Shown here piece by piece: positions 29,227 through 38,550 of a stretch of DNA of 64,000 bases. The number at the start of each line of letters is the position of its first letter. The first letter of the stretch is position 1. The notes below the pieces were generated by a model. The model did no database searches and was not told the origin of the DNA. It saw nothing but the letters and a program-made list of their open reading frames with translations. The DNA is taken from contig NZ_LT575472.1 of assembly GCF_900086595.1 (NCBI RefSeq), forward strand, positions 525,323-589,322, written 5' to 3'. This DNA comes from Clostridium nigeriense (GTDB taxonomy: Bacteria > Bacillota > Clostridia > Clostridiales > Clostridiaceae). The translations under genes and the position numbers were made by a program.

Positions 29227-29583
29227 ATGTCAGTTTTATTTGTTGAATATCCAAGATGTACTACTTGCAGAAAAGCAAAAAAGTACTTAGAGGAAAATAA
29301 TATTAATTTTGTTGATAGACATATAGTAGAAGAAAATCCAAGTAAAGATGAATTAAAAGAGTGGCTTAATAAGAGTGGCTTACCAATAAAAAAATTCTTT
29401 AATACATCAGGAGTTCTTTATAGAGAAATGCAATTAAAGGATAAAGTTAAGGAATTACCTGAAGATGAGCTATTAGATATATTAGCTAGCAATGGTATGC
29501 TAGTTAAAAGACCAATAGTTATTAAGGATAATACAGTTTTAGTAGGATTTAAAGAAGAAGAATGGAATGAAAATCTAAAATAA
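29227..29583 (+). CDS. Spx/ArsC family (YusI-like) thioredoxin-fold protein
   Basis: A 118-residue protein of the arsenate reductase/Spx family with a thioredoxin fold. The redox pair is CTTC in EYPRCTTCRKAKKYLEE near residue 11, and the family end motif LVKRPIVIKDNTVLVGF is present. Such proteins include arsenate reductases, Spx-type RNA polymerase regulators and uncharacterised YusI/MgsR-like proteins; without an arsenic operon nearby I favour the last group. It follows the kinase gene by about 50 nt with its own ribosome binding site. Confidence 0.85.
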   Translation: MSVLFVEYPRCTTCRKAKKYLEENNINFVDRHIVEENPSKDELKEWLNKSGLPIKKFFNTSGVLYREMQLKDKVKELPEDELLDILASNGMLVKRPIVIKDNTVLVGFKEEEWNENLK

Positions 29584-29639
29584 TAAATCTTTTTAAATTT
29601 CAGATGTTAATAAATAATTAATATCATTTGACTGTGGGT

Positions 29640-29677
29640 GAAAAAAGGAGATATTAGAAGAGATATCTTCTTTTTTC
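29640..29677 (+). terminator. Probable terminator after the Spx/ArsC-like gene
   Basis: GAAAAAAGGAGATAT (29640-29654) pairs with GATATCTTCTTTTTTC (29662-29677) with one G-U pair. The T-run is within the 3' arm, so the structure could work on both strands. Confidence 0.65.
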
Positions 29678-29800
29678 ATTGCTATTTTTAGAATCTTAAG
29701 TTTTACTTTAATAAAAAAGGAATTTATAATGTATCTATATCTTGTATATTTCTCTAGTCATCTTGGAGTTATATACTATATGTAGTGGAAGGGGAAAGTT

Positions 29801-32029
29801 ATGAATTTATTAGATATTTGCAAAAATGCTTTAATTGGGATAGATAAAGGTGACGAAATTTATACAGAGGAAAGGCTTTTAGATGCTTTAAACCATATAG
29901 TAAGACCTAATATGAGTGATGAAGAAATAAGAGATTCGCTTATTCAGGTGTCTTTAGAGCTTACTACTGATATGGAACCAGATTGGCAAAAAGCCTCTGA
30001 AAGATTATATGTATATAAACTATATGACGAAGTAAGAAAAAATAGAAATTTAGATACAGATGATAATCTATATGGAAATTTATATGGTTTTATTGAAGAA
30101 TTAACGGATAAAGGATTATATGGAAAATACATATTAGAAAACTATACTAAGGAAGAAATACTTGAATTAGAAAGAGAAATTAAGCCTGAAAGAGACTTCT
30201 TATTTACATACAGTGGGATAAATCTTTTGGCAAAGAGATATTTAATTCAAGACTATGATAGAAGCAAATTAGAATTACCACAACAAATGTTTATGGGAAT
30301 AGCTATGCACCTTGCAGTACCAGAAAATAAGGAAAACAAGGTAGCTTGGGCCAAAAGATTTTATGATGTTTTAAGTTCTTTAAAGGCAACTATGGCTACA
30401 CCAACTATGTCTAATGCTAGGAAGCCATTTTACCAATTAAGTTCTTGTTTTATAGATACGGTAGATGATAGCTTAAAAGGCATATATAAATCTTTAGATA
30501 ACTTTGCAGAGGTTTCAAAGTTTGGCGGTGGAATGGGAATTTATATCGGAAAGGTTAGAGCTTTAGAATCACCTATAAGAGGATTTAAAGGAGCTTCAGG
30601 AGGGGTAATACCTTGGATTAAGCTATTTAATGACACGGCAATAGCTGTAGATCAATTAGGTGTAAGAAATGGATCAGTTGCTATTTGGTTAGATGCTTGG
30701 CATAAAGACATTCCAGAATTTTTACAATTAAGAACTAATAATGGTGATGATAGAAAGAAGGCTCATGATGTATTCCCAGGAATATGTTATCCTGATTTGT
30801 TCTGGAAGCTTGCTGAAACAGATATAGATGCTAAGTGGTATATGATGTGTCCACACGAAATAAGATTAGTAAAGGGATATTCTTTAGAAGACTTCTATGG
30901 AGAAGAGTGGGAAAAGAAATATTACGAATGTGTAGAAGATGAGAAGATAAGCAAAAGAGCTATGCCAGTTAAGGATATAGTTAGACTAATTATAAAAAGT
31001 GCAGCAGAAACTGGAACGCCTTTTGCTTTTTATAGGGATACAGTAAATAAAATGAATCCAAATAAACATAAAGGAATGATATATTCATCTAATTTATGTA
31101 CTGAAATAATGCAAAATATGAGTGCTATGGAAATACAAAAATCAGAAATTACTGATGAAAATGGAGATACTATTATAGTTGAAAAAACTAAAGCAGGAGA
31201 TTTTGTAGTTTGTAACTTATCATCAGTAGTTTTAGGTAATGTAGATGTTAAAAATGACGAGGAGCTTGGATATGTTGTAGAAACACAAATAAGAGCTATG
31301 GATAATGTAATAGATTTAAATTACTACTCAGTACCATTTGCAGAGGTAACTAATAAAAAGTATAGAGCTATAGGACTTGGAACTAGTGGATATCATCATA
31401 TGCTTGCAAATAATTTAGTTCATTGGACTGCTGATGAGCACAAAGATTTTGCTGATGATGTTTATGAAAGAATAAACTATCATGCTATAAAGGCAAGTAT
31501 GACCATTGCTAAGGAAAAGGGAAGATACTCTTGTTTTGAAGGTTCAGATTGGCAAACTGGTGATTACTTTAAGCTTAGGAATTATAATTCAGAAAAGTGG
31601 AATAAGCTAAGAGAAGAGGTAGCAATTAACGGACTAAGAAATGGTTATTTAATAGCAGTAGCACCAAATGGATCTACAGCAACTATTGCTGGAACTTCAG
31701 AAGGAATAGATCCAGTAATGGCAAGATTCTGGTTAGAAGAAAAGAAGGGTAGTATTATACCAAAGACTGCACCTAACTTAAATGAAGAAAATTATTGGTA
31801 CTATAATTCAGCTTATAACATAGATCAAAAGTGGTGTGTACAAATTAATGGAGTAAGACAAAGACACATTGATCAAGGTCAATCCTTTAACTTATATATA
31901 ACTACAGATTATACTATGAGACAAATTATGAATTTATATATTGAAGCATGTAAGGTAGGAGTAAAATCAATTTACTATGTAAGATCAAAATCATTAACTG
32001 TAAGTGACTGTGAAAGTTGTTCAGCATAA
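29801..32029 (+). CDS. nrdA: Ribonucleotide reductase class I, alpha subunit
   Basis: The large subunit (742 aa) of class I ribonucleoside-diphosphate reductase, making deoxyribonucleotides. Catalytic residues can be read: the first cysteine in YQLSSCFIDT, the radical site SSNLCTEIMQ (N, C and E), the second redox cysteine in VVCNLSSV, the electron-transfer tyrosines in SIYYVRSKS, and the C-terminal CESC redox pair. The N-terminus lacks the beta-strand half of an ATP cone, so it may not respond to dATP. The beta subunit follows. Confidence 0.95.
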   Translation: MNLLDICKNALIGIDKGDEIYTEERLLDALNHIVRPNMSDEEIRDSLIQVSLELTTDMEPDWQKASERLYVYKLYDEVRKNRNLDTDDNLYGNLYGFIEELTDKGLYGKYILENYTKEEILELEREIKPERDFLFTYSGINLLAKRYLIQDYDRSKLELPQQMFMGIAMHLAVPENKENKVAWAKRFYDVLSSLKATMATPTMSNARKPFYQLSSCFIDTVDDSLKGIYKSLDNFAEVSKFGGGMGIYIGKVRALESPIRGFKGASGGVIPWIKLFNDTAIAVDQLGVRNGSVAIWLDAWHKDIPEFLQLRTNNGDDRKKAHDVFPGICYPDLFWKLAETDIDAKWYMMCPHEIRLVKGYSLEDFYGEEWEKKYYECVEDEKISKRAMPVKDIVRLIIKSAAETGTPFAFYRDTVNKMNPNKHKGMIYSSNLCTEIMQNMSAMEIQKSEITDENGDTIIVEKTKAGDFVVCNLSSVVLGNVDVKNDEELGYVVETQIRAMDNVIDLNYYSVPFAEVTNKKYRAIGLGTSGYHHMLANNLVHWTADEHKDFADDVYERINYHAIKASMTIAKEKGRYSCFEGSDWQTGDYFKLRNYNSEKWNKLREEVAINGLRNGYLIAVAPNGSTATIAGTSEGIDPVMARFWLEEKKGSIIPKTAPNLNEENYWYYNSAYNIDQKWCVQINGVRQRHIDQGQSFNLYITTDYTMRQIMNLYIEACKVGVKSIYYVRSKSLTVSDCESCSA

Positions 32030-32064
32030 GCTTAATAGATTTTTTAATTTTTGGGAGGTAAGGT

Positions 32065-33099
32065 ATGTTCATTAATAAAAAACCTCTTTTTAATGAGTTT
32101 GGGGATATAGAAACATCAAAAAAGAGGATGATAAACGGAAATACAACTAATCTAAATGATTTTAATAATATGAAATACAAATGGGTTTCAGATTGGTATA
32201 GGCAAGCAATGAATAACTTCTGGATACCAGAAGAGATAAATCTTGCTCAAGATTTAAAGGATTATAATAAACTAACAAAAGAAGAAAGAACAGCCTATGA
32301 TAAAATTCTTTCATTTTTAATATTTTTAGATTCTATTCAAACTGCAAATTTATCAAATATAAATAGTTATATAACTGCTAGTGAAGTAAACCTATGTTTA
32401 ACTATTCAGGCTTTTCAAGAGGCAGTTCATTCACAAAGCTATAGCTATATGCTAGATACAATTTGTTCTCCTGAAAAGAGAAATGAAATATTATATCAAT
32501 GGAAAGATGATAAAATATTATTAGAAAGAAATAAATTTATAGGAGAGCTTTATAATAATTTCTTGGAAAATCCCACTCAAGAAAATTTGGTTAAAACTGT
32601 AATGGCTAATTATATATTAGAAGGAATTTATTTTTATTCAGGATTCATGTTTTTCTATAATCTTGAGAGAAATGGGAAAATGCCAGGATCAGCTCAAGAA
32701 ATTAGATATATAAATAGAGATGAAAATACTCATTTATGGTTATTTAGAAATATATTAAAGGAATTGCAACAAGAAGAGCCGGAAATATTTACTGAAGAGC
32801 TAAAAGATGAATTAAGAGAAATGATGAAAACGGCAGTTAATCATGAAATTTCATGGGGACATTATGTAATTGGTGATAATATACAAGGAATAAATAAAAC
32901 ATTAATTAATGATTATATTAAGTATCTAGGAAACATAAGAATGAAAGCTATTGGATTAGATGAAATATATGATGGACATAAGAATAATCCAGCTTCTTGG
33001 GTAGATATATTAGCAGATGCTAATTCTGTTAAAACAGATTTTTTTGAAGCTAAATCAACTGCCTATGCAAAAGCAGGAGCATTAATTGATGATTTATAA
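32065..33099 (+). CDS. nrdB: Ribonucleotide reductase class I, beta subunit
   Basis: The radical-carrying subunit (344 aa). Iron ligands are visible in LDSIQTANL (Asp), FQEAVHSQSYSYML (Glu and His, then the radical Tyr at the expected spacing), ANYILEGIYFY (Glu), and NRDENTHLWLF (Glu and His). The presence of the tyrosine argues for a conventional diferric-tyrosyl or dimanganese-tyrosyl cofactor rather than the tyrosine-free types. No nrdI or nrdH is adjacent, which argues against class Ib. It sits 35 nt after nrdA. Confidence 0.94.
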   Translation: MFINKKPLFNEFGDIETSKKRMINGNTTNLNDFNNMKYKWVSDWYRQAMNNFWIPEEINLAQDLKDYNKLTKEERTAYDKILSFLIFLDSIQTANLSNINSYITASEVNLCLTIQAFQEAVHSQSYSYMLDTICSPEKRNEILYQWKDDKILLERNKFIGELYNNFLENPTQENLVKTVMANYILEGIYFYSGFMFFYNLERNGKMPGSAQEIRYINRDENTHLWLFRNILKELQQEEPEIFTEELKDELREMMKTAVNHEISWGHYVIGDNIQGINKTLINDYIKYLGNIRMKAIGLDEIYDGHKNNPASWVDILADANSVKTDFFEAKSTAYAKAGALIDDL

Positions 33100-33164
33100 G
33101 TAATATTAGTATAATTACCTAAAATAGTGTAGCTTATATAAGTAATACCATTATAAATAAGATG

Positions 33165-33190
33165 CTAAATTGAAAATTTAGGGAATATTT
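33165..33190 (+). terminator. Weak terminator candidate after nrdB
   Basis: CTAAATT (33165-33171) pairs with AATTTAG (33175-33181) over a 3-nt loop and a short T-run follows at about 33187-33193. The stem is all A/T but one pair. The 309-nt gap 33100-33408 holds only this and the ptsI promoter. Confidence 0.35.
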
Positions 33191-33285
33191 TTTCGTAAAT
33201 TATACTTATATAGAAAATCTATCAATAAAATATATAATGGCATAAATTTAAAGATAGAAAATAACAAAAATTATGTACATTATTA

Positions 33286-33313
33286 TTAACATAAATAAAA
33301 AATATGTTATAAT
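33286..33313 (+). promoter_or_regulatory. Promoter of ptsI
   Basis: TTAACA (33286-33291), 16-bp spacer, TATAAT (33308-33313). It leaves a leader of about 90 nt before ptsI. Confidence 0.6.
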
Positions 33314-33408
33314 ACATTGTAGTTGTAATTAATTTAATAGATTAGTACGTTCTATAAAATTCATATACTATTTGAATTTATAGCTATTATTAAGGAGGAA
33401 TCTCAATA

Positions 33409-35028
33409 ATGAAAAAAGGTATAGCTGCATCTAAAGGATATGCAATAGGAAAAGTATTTTTACAAGAACATGAAGAGATAGTAATAACAGATGCAAAGGT
33501 TTCTGATGTAGAAGCTGAAAAAGAAGTTCTAAATAAAGCTTTAGAGCAAGCAAAAGTTCAATTATCTGCAATAAGAGATAAAGCTTTAAAGGAAATAGGA
33601 GAACATGAAGCTCAAGTTTTTGAAGCACACCTAACCTTATTAGATGACCCAGAATTCACAGGTGGAATGTTATTAGAAATTGAATCAAATAGCATAAATG
33701 CAATGAAAGCAGTTGAAAATGTTACTAATACTTTCGTTATGATCTTCGATTCAATGGAAGATGAATATATGAAGGAAAGAGCAGCTGATATAAAGGACGT
33801 TTCAAAGAGAATTATTTCTAATTTAGCAGGAAAAGGTGGAGATGCTTTTGCTATTTCAGAAGCTAATACTATAGTTGTAGCTCATGATTTAACTCCATCA
33901 GATACAGCTCAATTAGATAGAAGTAAAGTAGTAGGTTTCTTAACTAACATTGGAGGAAGAACTTCTCACTCAGCTATAATGGCTAGAACTTTAGAAATTC
34001 CTGCAATAGTTGGATTAAAAGATATAACTACATCAGTTAAAAATGGAGATATGGTTATAGTTGATGGTATCGAAGGTATATGTATAATAAACCCAGAACA
34101 ATCAGTTATAGATGAATATACAGCAAAGAGAGAAAAATTCTTAGCAGAGCAAGAAGAATTAAAGAAATTAATAACTGTTAAAACAGTTACTAAATCAGGT
34201 AGAAGAGTTGAAGTTTGTGGAAACATAGGATCACCTGCAGATGCTGAAGCAGTAGTTGCAAATGGTGGAGATGGTGTTGGATTATTCAGAACTGAATTCT
34301 TATACATGGATAGAGATTCAGCTCCAACAGAAGAAGAACAATTCGAAGCTTATAAAAAAGTTCTTGAAATAATGGATGGAAAGCAAGTTGTTATTAGAAC
34401 ACTAGATATCGGTGGAGATAAGACACTTCCATACTTACCATTACCACAAGAAATGAATCCATTCTTAGGATATAGAGCAATTAGATTATGTTTAGATAGA
34501 AAAGATATATTTAGAGTTCAAATAAGAGCATTACTTAGAGCTTCTGTATATGGAAATCTTGCAGTTATGTTCCCAATGATTTCAGGCTTAGAAGAATTCC
34601 AAGCTGCAAAAGAATTCGTTGAAGAATGTAAAGCAGAATTAAAAGCAGAAGGAAAAGAATACTCAGAAAATATCCAATGGGGTATAATGGTAGAAATACC
34701 AGCAGCTGCTGTATATGCTGATGAATTAGCTAAGCATGTAGACTTCTTCTCAATTGGAACTAATGACTTAATTCAATACACATTAGCTGCAGATAGAATG
34801 AGTGAAAAGGTATCATACCTTTACAACCCAATGCATCCAGCTGTATTAAGATTAATAAAGATGACTATAGATGGAGCTCACAAGCACGGTAAGTGGGTTG
34901 GAATGTGTGGAGAAATGGCAGGAGATGAAGCTGCTATCCCAACATTAGTTGAATATGGTTTAGATGAATTCTCAATGAGTGCTACATCAATACTAACAGC
35001 TAAGAAGATAATATTAGATCAAGAATAA
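33409..35028 (+). CDS. ptsI: PTS enzyme I (phosphoenolpyruvate-protein phosphotransferase)
   Basis: Enzyme I (539 aa) moves phosphate from phosphoenolpyruvate to HPr, the first step of sugar uptake by the phosphotransferase system. The active-site histidine is in NIGGRTSHSAIMARTLEIP (about residue 186); the PEP-binding barrel shows GVGLFRTEFLYM and DIGGDKTLPYLP, and the cysteine motif VGMCGEMAGDEAA is near the C-terminus. HPr (ptsH) is not adjacent, unlike in Bacillus, and the gene has its own promoter and terminator. Confidence 0.97.
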   Translation: MKKGIAASKGYAIGKVFLQEHEEIVITDAKVSDVEAEKEVLNKALEQAKVQLSAIRDKALKEIGEHEAQVFEAHLTLLDDPEFTGGMLLEIESNSINAMKAVENVTNTFVMIFDSMEDEYMKERAADIKDVSKRIISNLAGKGGDAFAISEANTIVVAHDLTPSDTAQLDRSKVVGFLTNIGGRTSHSAIMARTLEIPAIVGLKDITTSVKNGDMVIVDGIEGICIINPEQSVIDEYTAKREKFLAEQEELKKLITVKTVTKSGRRVEVCGNIGSPADAEAVVANGGDGVGLFRTEFLYMDRDSAPTEEEQFEAYKKVLEIMDGKQVVIRTLDIGGDKTLPYLPLPQEMNPFLGYRAIRLCLDRKDIFRVQIRALLRASVYGNLAVMFPMISGLEEFQAAKEFVEECKAELKAEGKEYSENIQWGIMVEIPAAAVYADELAKHVDFFSIGTNDLIQYTLAADRMSEKVSYLYNPMHPAVLRLIKMTIDGAHKHGKWVGMCGEMAGDEAAIPTLVEYGLDEFSMSATSILTAKKIILDQE

Positions 35029-35040
35029 TTAAAATAATAA

Positions 35041-35070
35041 AAAGTCGCATAATATAAATGCGACTTTTTT
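35041..35070 (+). terminator. Terminator of ptsI
   Basis: A perfect 10-bp stem (AAAGTCGCAT 35041-35050 with ATGCGACTTT 35058-35067) and a run of T to 35070. Confidence 0.94.
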
Positions 35071-35118
35071 GCTTTTTTTAGAAATTTGTAAGATAATAAA
35101 TATTAGGGTGGTGACGTA

Positions 35119-35655
35119 ATGAAAAAATTAATTGAAATGTTTGTTGCATTTTTTAAGATAGGAGCTTTTACCTTTGGAGGTGGCTATGCTATGATTCCCT
35201 TAATTGAGGAAGAAGTAGTTAATAATAAAAAATGGATAGGTAAAGAGGAATTTATGGATATACTAGTAGTTTCTCAAAGCTTACCAGGAGCCTTAGCAGT
35301 AAATTGCTCAATGTTCTTAGGATACAAGATAGCAGGTATCCTTGGAGGTTGTATGGCATTATTAGCTGTAATTTTACCATCATTTTTAATAATCCTTTTA
35401 ATAGCAGCTTTCTTTATGCAATTTAGAAATAATTATTATGTTAATGCAGCTTTTATGGGAATTAATGCGGCTGTACCGTTATTAGTTTTGGTAGGTGCAA
35501 TTAGCTTAGGAAAAGGTTTAGAAAGAAATACTAGAACAATAGCTATTATAATAATTGCACTTATAGCTTTAACCTTCTTTGATATACATCCAGTTATAGT
35601 AATAATTGCATCAGCAATATATGGAGCAGTATTCTTAAGAAAGAAGGTGGAATAA
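35119..35655 (+). CDS. Chromate transporter, half-size subunit 1
   Basis: A half-length CHR family membrane protein (178 aa). It begins with the motif FFKIGAFTFGGGYAMIPLIE and has the VVSQSLPGALAVNCSMFLGYK segment, both CHR signatures, with five to six hydrophobic helices. Half-size CHR proteins are found as adjacent pairs that work together, and the second half follows with no gap. True substrate is uncertain; chromate is the family name, and natural substrates are not well known. Confidence 0.9.
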   Translation: MKKLIEMFVAFFKIGAFTFGGGYAMIPLIEEEVVNNKKWIGKEEFMDILVVSQSLPGALAVNCSMFLGYKIAGILGGCMALLAVILPSFLIILLIAAFFMQFRNNYYVNAAFMGINAAVPLLVLVGAISLGKGLERNTRTIAIIIIALIALTFFDIHPVIVIIASAIYGAVFLRKKVE

Positions 35656-36180
35656 ATGGAGTTAGCATTAAAACTATTTTTAGCATTTGTCAAAATAGGA
35701 ACCTTTAGCTTTGGTGGGGGATATGCCATGTTACCCTTTATTCAAAGAGAAATAGTAGATAATAATAATTGGATAAACATAAATGAATTTATGGATATTA
35801 TAGGAATATCACAAATGACGCCAGGTCCAATTGCAATTAATTCAGCAACCTTTGTTGGTTATAAAGTTCTTGGAGTTTTAGGAAGTATTATGGCAACATT
35901 AGGGGTAATATTTACTTCATTTATATTAGTATCTATAATAAGTAAAATGCTTGAAAAGTTCAAGGAGTCAGCAGTAATTAAAGCAGCCTTAATGGGAATG
36001 AGACCTGTATTAATAGCTTTAATTATTAAAGCTTTTTTAGATTTAGCAAAAGAATCTTATTTAGATTTAAAGAGTTTAATAATAGCTTCGATAATAGGAT
36101 TAGTACTATTAAGTAAGAAGGTACATCCAATATTAGTTATAGTTTTAGCAGGAATTGTAGGGTTGGTATTTTATATATAA
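35656..36180 (+). CDS. Chromate transporter, half-size subunit 2
   Basis: The partner half (174 aa), starting immediately after the stop of subunit 1. It has the same signatures: FVKIGTFSFGGGYAMLPFIQ and ISQMTPGPIAINSATFVGYK. The two copies are clearly homologous to each other (both FGGGYAM), as expected from an old duplication in which the copies adopt opposite membrane orientation. That orientation is family knowledge, not seen here. Confidence 0.9.
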   Translation: MELALKLFLAFVKIGTFSFGGGYAMLPFIQREIVDNNNWININEFMDIIGISQMTPGPIAINSATFVGYKVLGVLGSIMATLGVIFTSFILVSIISKMLEKFKESAVIKAALMGMRPVLIALIIKAFLDLAKESYLDLKSLIIASIIGLVLLSKKVHPILVIVLAGIVGLVFYI

Positions 36181-36203
36181 TATGTAATTTATGAGGGATA
36201 ATA

Positions 36204-37310
36204 ATGAAGAATAAGGGATATGAAAAAGCACTTTGTTTATATAATAAGGGGAATATTGAGAAAGCAATAGAAATTTGTGAAAAGGAAATGTCTAAGGACT
36301 TAACAAATTCCAATGTAATTAATTTAAAAGGAGTTCTTTTATATTTAAAGGGAGAATTAGAGGATTCCATAGCCTTATGGAATATAAATATAGATTATAA
36401 CAATGATAATATATCTAGCTCATATTTAAAGGATGCACAAAGGGATTTTAAAAGAAGAGAACTTTACGAAGAGGCAGAAGAGTTAATATATAATTTAAAT
36501 ATAGATGAAGCAATAGATATTTTAAATAGGTGTGGAGAAAGTGATTTTAACTCTATAAATGTAAACAATGCATTAGCTACATGCTATTTTAAAAAAGGTG
36601 ATTATGAGAAGGTAAAGGAATGCCTAGAAAAGGTATTTAAATTAGATAAATATAATGATAAAGCAAAAGAAATTAATAAAGAGTTAGAAAGTGTTTTTAA
36701 ATATAATGATAAAAGAGAAATTATAAATAAAGCTGTTTTAATGTTAGCTTTAAGTATATCAATTATATTAATAATATTTATAAGTAAAAATAACTTGTTT
36801 AATTATGAAAAAAATAATAAAGACCCATTGGGGGCTTTGAATAGTTTAGAAGAAAACCAACAAACTGAAATAATAATTAATGATGATATAGAAAATACAA
36901 AGGAAGAACAAGAAACTATAAGTGAGAAAAATCTAAGTAATGAAGAAATAAGAGAAAATTATATAAAAGCTACTGAATATTTTGATGAAGGAAAATATGA
37001 AGAAACAAAAGAATTATTAGAAAGGACTATTACTTATCTAAGTGGAGGTCATTTAGATGATGATATTATATTTTTACTTGGTTCTGTATGTGATGAATTA
37101 GGAGATATAGATAAAGCTATAGAAAATTTTGATAGATATATAACAGAGTATTCAGATGGAAGCTATATACAGGAAGCTTATTATAAAGCTGCTTTACTAT
37201 ATAAAAATAAAGATATAGTTATAAGTAAAAGTTATGCAAATAAAATTTTAATAAATTACCCCAATTCTATATATAATAATAGTTATGTAGAAGAAATAAT
37301 GAATTCATAG
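36204..37310 (+). CDS. Membrane protein with TPR repeats, function unknown
   Basis: A 368-residue protein with tetratricopeptide-like repeats on both sides of one membrane helix. Residues 1-165 contain about four repeats (such as CLYNKGNIEKAIEICEKEM), a hydrophobic helix lies at about 177-194, and after an acidic linker (about 205-250) further repeats follow (about 251-365, such as EYFDEGKYEETKELLERTI). It would have one set inside the cell and one outside. Partners are unknown. It lies 10 nt before the dipeptidase-like gene and may share a transcript with it. Confidence 0.75.
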   Translation: MKNKGYEKALCLYNKGNIEKAIEICEKEMSKDLTNSNVINLKGVLLYLKGELEDSIALWNINIDYNNDNISSSYLKDAQRDFKRRELYEEAEELIYNLNIDEAIDILNRCGESDFNSINVNNALATCYFKKGDYEKVKECLEKVFKLDKYNDKAKEINKELESVFKYNDKREIINKAVLMLALSISIILIIFISKNNLFNYEKNNKDPLGALNSLEENQQTEIIINDDIENTKEEQETISEKNLSNEEIRENYIKATEYFDEGKYEETKELLERTITYLSGGHLDDDIIFLLGSVCDELGDIDKAIENFDRYITEYSDGSYIQEAYYKAALLYKNKDIVISKSYANKILINYPNSIYNNSYVEEIMNS

Positions 37311-37319
37311 GAGGGTAAA

Positions 37320-38495
37320 ATGATTAAAGTTATAAAAAATATTAAAATCTATGCTCCAGAGTATTTAGGAAAAAAGAATCTAGTTATATCATCCAATAAA
37401 ATTGAGGGTATATACGATGATTTAGAAGTACCAGAAAATTTTATAAATATAGAAGTTATTGATGGAGAAGGAAAGCTACTTTTCCCAGGCTTTATAGATA
37501 ATCATGTTCATATAAATGGAGCAGGTGGAGAAGGTGGTTTTAATATGAGAACACCTGAAATAATGCTTTCAGATTTAACAAGAGCTGGAATAACAACAGT
37601 AGTTGGATGTATAGGTACAGATGGTGTTTGTAGAGATATGGCAAGTTTAATAGCTAAGGCTAAAGCCTTAGAAGAGGAAGGTATAACAACTTATTGTTAT
37701 ACTGGCTCTTACGAAATACCTGTAAAAACCTTAACTGGTAGTATAAAGAAGGATATAATGCTTATAGATAAAATTATAGGAATTGGTGAAATAGCTATAT
37801 CTGACACTAGAAGTTCTCAAGCAACTTATGATGAATTAATTCAAGCAATAGCTCAATCTAGAGTAGGGGGCTTATTATCAGGAAAATCTGGAATAGTAAA
37901 TATTCACTTAGGTGATGGAACAAGAAAACTAGGGTACCTATTTAGGTTAGCAGATGAAACGGAGTTACCTATAACACAAATTCTTCCTACTCATATAAAT
38001 AGGAATGGGGAATTATTTAAATCTGGTGAAGAATATATAAATAAGGGTGGATACATAGATTTTACTACAAGTACACCAGATAACTTATTAGCTCCTGGTG
38101 AATTAAGTGCAAGTGAAGCCTTAAGTATTTTAATAAAAAATAAATCTAATGTTGAAAATGTAACCTTCTCATCAGATGGTAATGGTAGTATGCCTATTTT
38201 TGATGATAAGGGAAAATTAATAAAGGTTGGAATTTGTTCTGTAGCAAGTCTTTATGAGGAAGTAAAGAAGTGTATAATAACTCATAATATTCCTATAGAG
38301 GAAGCTCTTAAAGTTATTACATCCAATGTGTCAAAGGTATTAAAATTAAAGAACAAGGGATTTATAGAAGTAGGAAAAGATGCTGATTTAGTTATAGTTG
38401 ATGAAAAAACATTAGATATTGATACAGTTATAGCTATGGGAAAAGTTATGGTTAAAGATGGTGAAGCTGTAGTAAAAGGAACCTTTGAAAATTAA
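37320..38495 (+). CDS. iadA: Isoaspartyl dipeptidase-like amidohydrolase
   Basis: A metal-dependent amidohydrolase of 391 aa, most like beta-aspartyl dipeptidase IadA, which clears isoaspartyl dipeptides from damaged proteins. The HxH metal motif is in FIDNHVHINGAGGEGGF (about residue 62), the bridging carboxylate position reads GEIAISDTRSS (about 156), with histidines in IVNIHLGDG and LPTHINR, and the last metal aspartate in VTFSSDGNGS. The family alternative, N-acetylglucosamine-6-phosphate deacetylase, fits less well. It is followed by a terminator shared with the opposite-strand gene. Confidence 0.85.
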   Translation: MIKVIKNIKIYAPEYLGKKNLVISSNKIEGIYDDLEVPENFINIEVIDGEGKLLFPGFIDNHVHINGAGGEGGFNMRTPEIMLSDLTRAGITTVVGCIGTDGVCRDMASLIAKAKALEEEGITTYCYTGSYEIPVKTLTGSIKKDIMLIDKIIGIGEIAISDTRSSQATYDELIQAIAQSRVGGLLSGKSGIVNIHLGDGTRKLGYLFRLADETELPITQILPTHINRNGELFKSGEEYINKGGYIDFTTSTPDNLLAPGELSASEALSILIKNKSNVENVTFSSDGNGSMPIFDDKGKLIKVGICSVASLYEEVKKCIITHNIPIEEALKVITSNVSKVLKLKNKGFIEVGKDADLVIVDEKTLDIDTVIAMGKVMVKDGEAVVKGTFEN

Positions 38496-38513
38496 AATAT
38501 TTATTAAATAATG

Positions 38514-38537
38514 AAAAGCTGAGTTTCCTCAGCTTTT
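38514..38537. terminator. Bidirectional terminator between iadA and the cortex hydrolase gene
   Basis: AAAAGCTGAG (38514-38523) pairs with CTCAGCTTTT (38528-38537), with T-runs on the plus strand and A-runs that serve the minus strand. It separates convergent genes. Confidence 0.9.
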
Positions 38538-38550
38538 TTAATATCTTTTT

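Noticed and set aside
29227..29583. Arsenic resistance gene arsC
   Set aside because: The CTTC redox pair and end motif fit the wider Spx/YusI group, and no arsR, arsB or acr3 gene is nearby.
33966..34307. Minus-strand open frame of 113 codons inside ptsI
   Set aside because: It is antisense to a highly conserved gene and low in codon quality.
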